A stretch of 35,530 nucleotides of DNA from a virus. The position numbers were made by a program, and so were the translations under genes. Shown piece by piece: positions 31,224-35,530 of the stretch; position 1 is the stretch's first letter, and the number at the start of each line of letters is the position of its first letter. The DNA lies in IMG/VR virus record IMGVR_UViG_3300010373_000096, positions 1-35,530 of that record. One strand, 5' to 3'. The notes beneath the pieces are model-generated. The model was given only the letters and a program-made list of their open reading frames with translations, was not told where the DNA came from and ran no database searches.

Positions 31224-33327
31224 CACAGCTATTCTATTATTATGTCTCTTTCTGGCTATATCCGGTACTACCCAGGTGTTATCTCCTTTTAAAGCGCTAC
31301 CCATTGGCACCAGTGTGGACACGGTGAACGACCGGCTCGTATTTATGCACTGGAATGGCAGCACATTTGTGGACCAGCAATTACCTCCAAAATATTTAAC
31401 CCGTATGGCCAATGCGATTGCAACCGGATTAGTATGGAGTGATACGCTCCCACGCCATAAAGCATTAGCGACAAATTATTATTGTGATAGTCTTTTTAAG
31501 CCAGGGGGTTCCAATAATTCTGTACAGTTCAACAACAATGGGGCCTTTGGCGGCTTTTGGCAATATGTCGCAGGAGCCGGTCCAGGTACGAATGTATTGG
31601 AGGTGAGCCAAAGTAATTACATCACGGGCCATAGCGGTAACTGGTCGCAGATAAATATGAATGATGGGTCAGGTGGTAATGACCAACAAATGCTTTTCTC
31701 AGCCGATGGAGGTTCAAATAATCACGGATTCATTTATCTCAATCAATCTTCATCTGGCTTTGCCTTCCATAATACACAGTTTATTGCAACGGGCACCACG
31801 ATGCTTTTGCAGGATGCGTCTTCACCTCTTCAGGTGCAAGCTAATAACTCCACTTATTATTGGGGTGTAGATTGTTCGGCTCTGTCTGGTAATACGCAAT
31901 GGACCATTCCTAACAACGGGATCGGATACCTCTATAATAATGGTTCTGGGGGACTCGCATACTATGACAGTATTATACAAAACAGCTCCTCAGTAACATG
32001 GAACAGAGCTGGCGGCAAGTTAGTCGCCTCCACCGTTAATAATGGAACTGTGACCAATGTAGCAATGACTGTACCCAGTGGCTTTAGTATTTCGGGTTCG
32101 CCTATAACTTCCAGTGGAACATTAGGCTTAACCTATAGCACAGAAACAGCACATTATGCCCTACTTGGTCCAACCGGAGGGAGTGCAGCGACACCAACCT
32201 GGAGGCCTATTTATAGCAAAGACATTTCAGGCCTAACAGATTCGACTTCTCATTCCTGGACATTAACCACCACGGGGACAAGTGGTGCGGCAACCTATTC
32301 GGGGAATGTATTAAACATACCCGTTTATGCAGGTACGGTTACTTCTATAGCCACCGGATATGGCTTAACAGGAGGTACAATCACAACAACAGGTACATTA
32401 AAAATAGATAGTACGCAAGGTAATCTATATGGTAGTCGCGTTTCATCTCAATATGCCTGGTATCATTATATCAATGCAATATTTGCAGGATCATCGAATA
32501 TAACAACCGTCGGAACTCTTACCACAGGTGCAACGGGTTCGGGTTTTACCGTCGCTTTAGCATCCTCCACAATAACAGGAACATTATCAACTACAAACGG
32601 TGGCTTAGGTGCAAATGAAGGCTCCGCTACAGGCGTGGTTCAAATGAGTTCAGGATCAACATCGGTAAGTACAGCATTGGCAAATGCCACGACAGCTACA
32701 ACACAATCGTTTGGTGATGCGAGTACGGATGTCTCAACCGATGCTTATGCAGAAGGTATTAATCCCGAAATATCCGCATTACGGGCATTAGGCTCCACAA
32801 TACAGGACCAAACATTGGAATGCAAGATAAAAGACATCACCACCTCCAATACGTTGAATAGTGGCACTTGTTATTTCTTTGCTATTTATATTCCAAGAAC
32901 ACAAACTATTACTGGAATTAATTTTTACATGGCAACTACCGGAATCTATACAACATCACATTATAACGGAGTTGCATTATATTCTTATTCGGCAGGAACA
33001 ATGACATTGGTTGATTCCACAACAAGAAGTTCTACGGTATTTAAAGCAACGGTAAACACAACTGTTTCGGCCGCATTTCCAAGCACATATTCGGCCAGTA
33101 GAGGTGTCTATTACGTAGCGATATTATATTCTCAATCAGCAGTAACAACGCCACCTGCATTCGGTTCGCCGACAAGCGTGGCTAATATTGGTATACAGCA
33201 ATTGAATTTCACGAATAGTGCAACATTGGCTGGCGATATCAGTGGACAAACAGCATTACCCACAACACAAACAATGTCGGGATTAACGGGAAGCACTCCA
33301 GCAATAATATGGTTTGGATTATACTAA
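31192..33327 (+). CDS. Large tail fibre protein with signal-peptide-like N-terminus
   Basis: 711 aa from ATG 31192 (an earlier in-frame ATG at 31147 would overlap the LysM gene by 77 bases). The start (KANTAILLLCLFLAISG) is a hydrophobic, signal-like stretch followed by TTQ, which is unexpected in a tail fibre. The rest is Gly/Ser/Thr/Asn-rich with fibre motifs (GTVTSIATGYGLTGG, then TITTTGTLKID), short repeats and a globular C-terminal domain (CKIKDITTSNTLNSGTCYFF). It is the second candidate receptor-binding protein of this phage. No chaperone or intramolecular protease domain was seen. Confidence 0.75.
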   Translation: MVQKFIHQKANTAILLLCLFLAISGTTQVLSPFKALPIGTSVDTVNDRLVFMHWNGSTFVDQQLPPKYLTRMANAIATGLVWSDTLPRHKALATNYYCDSLFKPGGSNNSVQFNNNGAFGGFWQYVAGAGPGTNVLEVSQSNYITGHSGNWSQINMNDGSGGNDQQMLFSADGGSNNHGFIYLNQSSSGFAFHNTQFIATGTTMLLQDASSPLQVQANNSTYYWGVDCSALSGNTQWTIPNNGIGYLYNNGSGGLAYYDSIIQNSSSVTWNRAGGKLVASTVNNGTVTNVAMTVPSGFSISGSPITSSGTLGLTYSTETAHYALLGPTGGSAATPTWRPIYSKDISGLTDSTSHSWTLTTTGTSGAATYSGNVLNIPVYAGTVTSIATGYGLTGGTITTTGTLKIDSTQGNLYGSRVSSQYAWYHYINAIFAGSSNITTVGTLTTGATGSGFTVALASSTITGTLSTTNGGLGANEGSATGVVQMSSGSTSVSTALANATTATTQSFGDASTDVSTDAYAEGINPEISALRALGSTIQDQTLECKIKDITTSNTLNSGTCYFFAIYIPRTQTITGINFYMATTGIYTTSHYNGVALYSYSAGTMTLVDSTTRSSTVFKATVNTTVSAAFPSTYSASRGVYYVAILYSQSAVTTPPAFGSPTSVANIGIQQLNFTNSATLAGDISGQTALPTTQTMSGLTGSTPAIIWFGLY

Positions 33328-33331
33328 AAAC

Positions 33332-33631
33332 ATGAAAAAAGCAGTATTTATTTTATTGTTAAGTCCTTTGTTTGTAAAGGCACAGGACACTACCCAGGGA
33401 TATAATATCGCTTGCCGAATGGCCACATCTGATATTCCGAATACTGCCTATGTAATAATTCCAAAGCAGGCATACGTTATCGGCATCGATTCTCTATGGA
33501 TAATAATACCTAATGTACAGACCACAACACCGAAAAGAGCATTGGTGAAGATATTGCGCTGGATTAATCCAATTACCAATAACCAGGACTTTTTAAAGGC
33601 AAGAAATTTCAATAACATAACTATACAATAA
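33332..33631 (+). CDS. Small exported protein
   Basis: 99 aa from ATG 33332. The N-terminus MKKAVFILLLSPLFVKAQ is a typical signal peptide cut between Ala17 and Gln18. The mature part (DTTQGYNIACRMATSD, ending NNITIQ) is small and beta-rich. It lies between the large fibre and the lysis genes. No function is known; it may be a fibre partner or a periplasmic lysis factor. Confidence 0.65.
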   Translation: MKKAVFILLLSPLFVKAQDTTQGYNIACRMATSDIPNTAYVIIPKQAYVIGIDSLWIIIPNVQTTTPKRALVKILRWINPITNNQDFLKARNFNNITIQ

Positions 33632-33633
33632 CC

Positions 33634-33852
33634 ATGGAGCACATCGCCGACATCGTTAGCAATGTAAACCAGGTCCACCCCATTTTCGGGAAGCTAGCCA
33701 TGGTCATTATGGTAGGAGCGTTCTTGTATGGGTCCATTACCCTACAGAACACCTCTTTTATAATAAGTATCTGTTCCGGGTCCGTGGCCCTCGCATATTA
33801 CATCTGGCGCTGGAGAAAAGAATATTTAATTTATAAAAAGACAAAAAAATGA
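33634..33852 (+). CDS. Small two-segment membrane protein, holin candidate
   Basis: 72 aa. Two hydrophobic segments (about 19-36, FGKLAMVIMVGAFLYGS, and about 42-59, FIISICSGSVALAYYIW) are followed by a basic tail (RKEYLIYKKTKK). Size, topology and the adjacent endolysin candidate (4-base overlap) fit a class II holin that would permeabilise the inner membrane. Small membrane proteins of other function cannot be excluded. Confidence 0.6.
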   Translation: MEHIADIVSNVNQVHPIFGKLAMVIMVGAFLYGSITLQNTSFIISICSGSVALAYYIWRWRKEYLIYKKTKK

Positions 33853-34367
33853 AACTCGTAAACACCCGCCTTATTTTTACAGAGAACAGCACGATCGGCA
33901 AATTGACCGTTGATGGTGCTTTCTTATGTTACATCCTGGAGCCGACCGACCGAGGGCTAGATGCATCAATGCCTTTAAGCGAATTACAGCGCCTGAAGGT
34001 ATTCGGCAAAACGGCCATTCCTATCGGCACATATAATCTACAGTTAATATCGGGGGTTCCAATCATCAATAGGTTCCCATGGATCACGAAATATTACCCG
34101 AACAATACCTTCATGGTGCCGGAGCTGGAAAACGTACCTGATTACGAGGCAGTGCTTTTACATCCAGGGAATTATCCCAAGGATACCGAAGGCTGTTCCC
34201 TGGTCGGCATGACCATTGCCGGGCCCGACTTTGTCGGAGATACCCCCGACGCATTTGTAAAGCTTCAGAAAACCTGCTTCGACGAAATCAAGGCAGGCAA
34301 TGCGACTTATACCTTAACCCGTGACCCGCAAGCATGGACGGCATTCCAGGCAAAAACCAACAAATAA
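33849..34367 (+). CDS. DUF5675-like protein, probable endolysin
   Basis: 172 aa. The block FGKTAIPIGTYNLQLI and then AVLLHPGNYPKDTEGCSLVG matches DUF5675 of Bacteroidota phages. The His105-Gly107-Asn108...Thr113...Cys116 arrangement resembles the active-site layout of cysteine-dependent cell-wall enzymes. Clustered with holin candidates, it is the best endolysin candidate here. I see no amidase, lysozyme or other peptidoglycan hydrolase in the window. Confidence 0.75.
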   Translation: MKLVNTRLIFTENSTIGKLTVDGAFLCYILEPTDRGLDASMPLSELQRLKVFGKTAIPIGTYNLQLISGVPIINRFPWITKYYPNNTFMVPELENVPDYEAVLLHPGNYPKDTEGCSLVGMTIAGPDFVGDTPDAFVKLQKTCFDEIKAGNATYTLTRDPQAWTAFQAKTNK

Positions 34368-34374
34368 AATTAAT

Positions 34375-34641
34375 ATGAAATTCTTTCAGCAGATCTGGGC
34401 GACCCCCAAAGTGCATGGCCTGATACAAGCCATGGGCAGCGCCGTAGTAGGTGCTGTATTGCCATTCGTAATGGCGTTCTATACCTATGTGTCGAATCCG
34501 GCCGGAGTCACCTACCAGGTTCCCAGCCTTAAATCGGTTGTCGGTGCGGCAGTATGTGCGGCCCTTTCCGGAGGCATCGGCTATGCTATCAAGCAAGGCT
34601 GGCTCGGTAGTTCGAATATAACTCCACCTGCAGCGAAATAA
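34375..34641 (+). CDS. Second holin-like membrane protein
   Basis: 88 aa from ATG 34375. Two hydrophobic segments (about 14-37, IQAMGSAVVGAVLPFVMAF, and about 54-70, VVGAAVCAALSGGIGYAI) separated by a loop and followed by a hydrophilic tail. It could be a holin or antiholin partner of the 33634 protein. It ends within the start of the next short gene (taATG). Confidence 0.6.
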   Translation: MKFFQQIWATPKVHGLIQAMGSAVVGAVLPFVMAFYTYVSNPAGVTYQVPSLKSVVGAAVCAALSGGIGYAIKQGWLGSSNITPPAAK

Positions 34642-34754
34642 TGACGACGCTTTATCTCCTCACTCCGAAGCCGAACAATGACGGGAAGAAACTGGCCGTG
34701 CTGGTTATTCTCTTCCTGATAGCGGTTCTGTTTGGAACCATCTATTCACATTGA
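34641..34754 (+). CDS. 37-aa single-span membrane peptide
   Basis: The gene starts in the stop of the preceding membrane-protein gene. After a polar N-terminus there is one strongly hydrophobic span (LAVLVILFLIAVLFGTIY). Possibly a spanin-like or lysis-regulating peptide. Supported by coupling and position only. Confidence 0.5.
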   Translation: MTTLYLLTPKPNNDGKKLAVLVILFLIAVLFGTIYSH

Positions 34755-34757
34755 GGA

Positions 34758-34862
34758 ATGCATGTGCTGTTTTGGGAACTGGTAAAGGCTGCCATTGCCG
34801 GTGTAGTCGAATCCGCCGCGGGGGAATGGGTAAAGAAGGTATTTAAACGTAAGAAAAAGTAA
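34758..34862 (+). CDS. 34-aa amphipathic cationic peptide
   Basis: Hydrophobic and acidic residues in the first two thirds (MHVLFWELVKAAIAGVVE) give an amphipathic helix, and the end is strongly basic (WVKKVFKRKKK). It begins 3 bases after the previous stop. Similar peptides can insert into membranes. Function unknown; the small size lowers confidence. Confidence 0.45.
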   Translation: MHVLFWELVKAAIAGVVESAAGEWVKKVFKRKKK

Positions 34863-34880
34863 CCAATTAAAATCAACATA

Positions 34881-35129
34881 ATGGGAACATTCAGAATCGT
34901 GATTCAGGCAACCGGAGGCCATGGAGTAGACCGCTCCAAAAAAGAAGGTGAAAAAGTCGACTTCTACGCTGAAGGAGAAAGCTCTCCAGATGCCATCGCT
35001 AAAAAATGCCTGGAAGAATTAAAAGCGAAGGGCTGCCAGATTGAACAAGCTCGGATCATCCACTGGCCAGAGACGGAAAGCGAAGTATCGGATAACCTCG
35101 AAACTGGAATAAGAAAAGGCAATTTTTAA
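34881..35129 (+). CDS. Small hypothetical protein
   Basis: 82 aa. A compact alpha/beta pattern: MGTFRIVIQATGGHGVDR, then SPDAIAKKCLEELKAKG and ARIIHWPETESE. I have seen similar small proteins at the lysis end of Bacteroidota prophages, without a named function. Its leader (TTAAAATCAACATA) is A-rich. Confidence 0.65.
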   Translation: MGTFRIVIQATGGHGVDRSKKEGEKVDFYAEGESSPDAIAKKCLEELKAKGCQIEQARIIHWPETESEVSDNLETGIRKGNF

Positions 35130-35153
35130 TCTTTAATAAACAACAACAAAATC

Positions 35154-35420
35154 ATGGGAAAGACAATTTTCTCCGACATTGCCACCATTTTCGGGGCAGT
35201 AAAAACAGAAGCCGAAAAGATCGTAAAAGCCATTGAAGGCGAAGCCTCGGTTATTGCGAAGGACTTTTGCAAGAACCTTTTACCAGCCATAACCAAAGCC
35301 GAGCAGGATGTAATGGCAGTCATTGCCACCATCAAGGCCGATGAGCCTGCCCTGATCCAGGAAGGTGAAGCTTTGATTCAGGATATCCTGGCATTTAAAG
35401 CTGTTTTGGCCGCGCTGTAA
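35154..35420 (+). CDS. Small helical hypothetical protein, last gene of the phage
   Basis: 88 aa, almost entirely predicted helix, Ala/Glu/Ile-rich (AVKTEAEKIVKAIEGEASVI, then EEALIQ-like repeats). It may be amphipathic or form a bundle. The leader AACAACAACAAAATC before ATG 35154 is a typical A-rich Bacteroidota leader. It is the last gene before the terminator and the tRNA. Confidence 0.65.
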   Translation: MGKTIFSDIATIFGAVKTEAEKIVKAIEGEASVIAKDFCKNLLPAITKAEQDVMAVIATIKADEPALIQEGEALIQDILAFKAVLAAL

Positions 35421-35449
35421 TCAGTTTAAGCTTCCAAGCAAGGACGAAA

Positions 35450-35480
35450 AAAGGTCGAAGTAATTTCGACCTTTCTTTGT
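35450..35480 (+). terminator. Rho-independent terminator at the end of the phage operon
   Basis: AAAGGTCGAA, a 5-base loop and TTCGACCTTT make a 10-bp perfect stem followed by CTTTGTTT. It lies 29 bases after the last phage stop codon and can work in both directions because A runs precede it (35447-35452). Confidence 0.85.
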
Positions 35481-35486
35481 TTCCCG

Positions 35487-35530
35487 CTCCTCGAACTGGA
35501 CTTGAACCAGTGACCCTCTGATTAACAGTC
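35487..35530 (-). tRNA. tRNA-Asn(GTT), 3' part only
   Basis: On the minus strand, the anticodon loop CTGTTAA (anticodon at 35524-35526), the T arm ACTGG-TTCAAGT-CCAGT and the acceptor strand TCGAGGA with discriminator G at 35487 are all present. CCA is not encoded. The 5' half lies beyond the window edge. The 3' end points toward the phage, the usual orientation of a prophage attachment site. Confidence 0.85.

Noticed and set aside
1-35530. Integrase, transposase, lysogeny repressor or PRTRC-A/JAB gene
   Set aside because: I looked for their motifs on both strands and saw none; they may lie left of the window.

Overview
The window is one continuous stretch of a contractile-tailed, Mu-like temperate phage or prophage of a Bacteroidota host. 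Support for the host: structural genes of families typical of Bacteroidota phages (a DUF6046-like protein, a DUF5675-like lysis protein, a DUF2586-like sheath), A-rich leaders instead of Shine-Dalgarno sites, TAnnTTTG-type promoter elements, and signal peptides cleaved before Gln. The right edge runs into the 3' half of a tRNA-Asn(GTT) on the minus strand, the usual kind of prophage attachment site. No integrase or transposase is visible, so the left end of the element lies outside the window.

Layout. Bases 1-3.8 kb are early and replication genes: a partial protein with a 207-bp two-letter 9-bp minisatellite, a DEDDh exonuclease, an HNH protein, and a replication initiator whose gene carries iteron-like repeats (candidate origin, about 2282-2536). 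Bases 3.8-8.1 kb hold a tightly coupled PRTRC cluster: PRTRC-E, PRTRC-C (ubiquitin-like), a large unassigned protein in the PRTRC-F position, PRTRC-B (E2-like), a MazG-type pyrophosphohydrolase, and a ThiF/E1-like enzyme. This is a phage-borne ubiquitin-like conjugation cassette with no JAB deconjugase in view. After small regulatory genes come the terminase subunits (8.9-10.7 kb), a gp36-like connector with inserted carbohydrate-binding-like repeats, the portal, the gpF and gpG homologues, the tail terminator region, baseplate J, a gpI-position protein and a tail fibre (up to 18.5 kb).

A minus-strand island (18.5-20.0 kb) holds a secreted 'moron'-like gene and a three-gene operon led by a ribbon-helix-helix protein. 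Two matching palindromes lie in the control region shared with the capsid module. From 20.1 kb the plus strand resumes: ClpP-like prohead protease, scaffold, major capsid, an exported-looking protein, sheath, tube, tail chaperones (with a -1 frameshift site), tape measure, hub, spike, gp46/gp25-like wedge, LysM protein and a second large fibre (to 33.3 kb). The lysis end follows: holin candidates, the DUF5675-like endolysin candidate and several tiny membrane or amphipathic peptides, closed by a strong terminator before the tRNA.

Nearly all genes overlap or abut (ATGA junctions), so expression is largely through translational coupling. No stretch longer than 300 bases lacks a gene. Family names come from recognition of protein sequences by eye; no database search was run.
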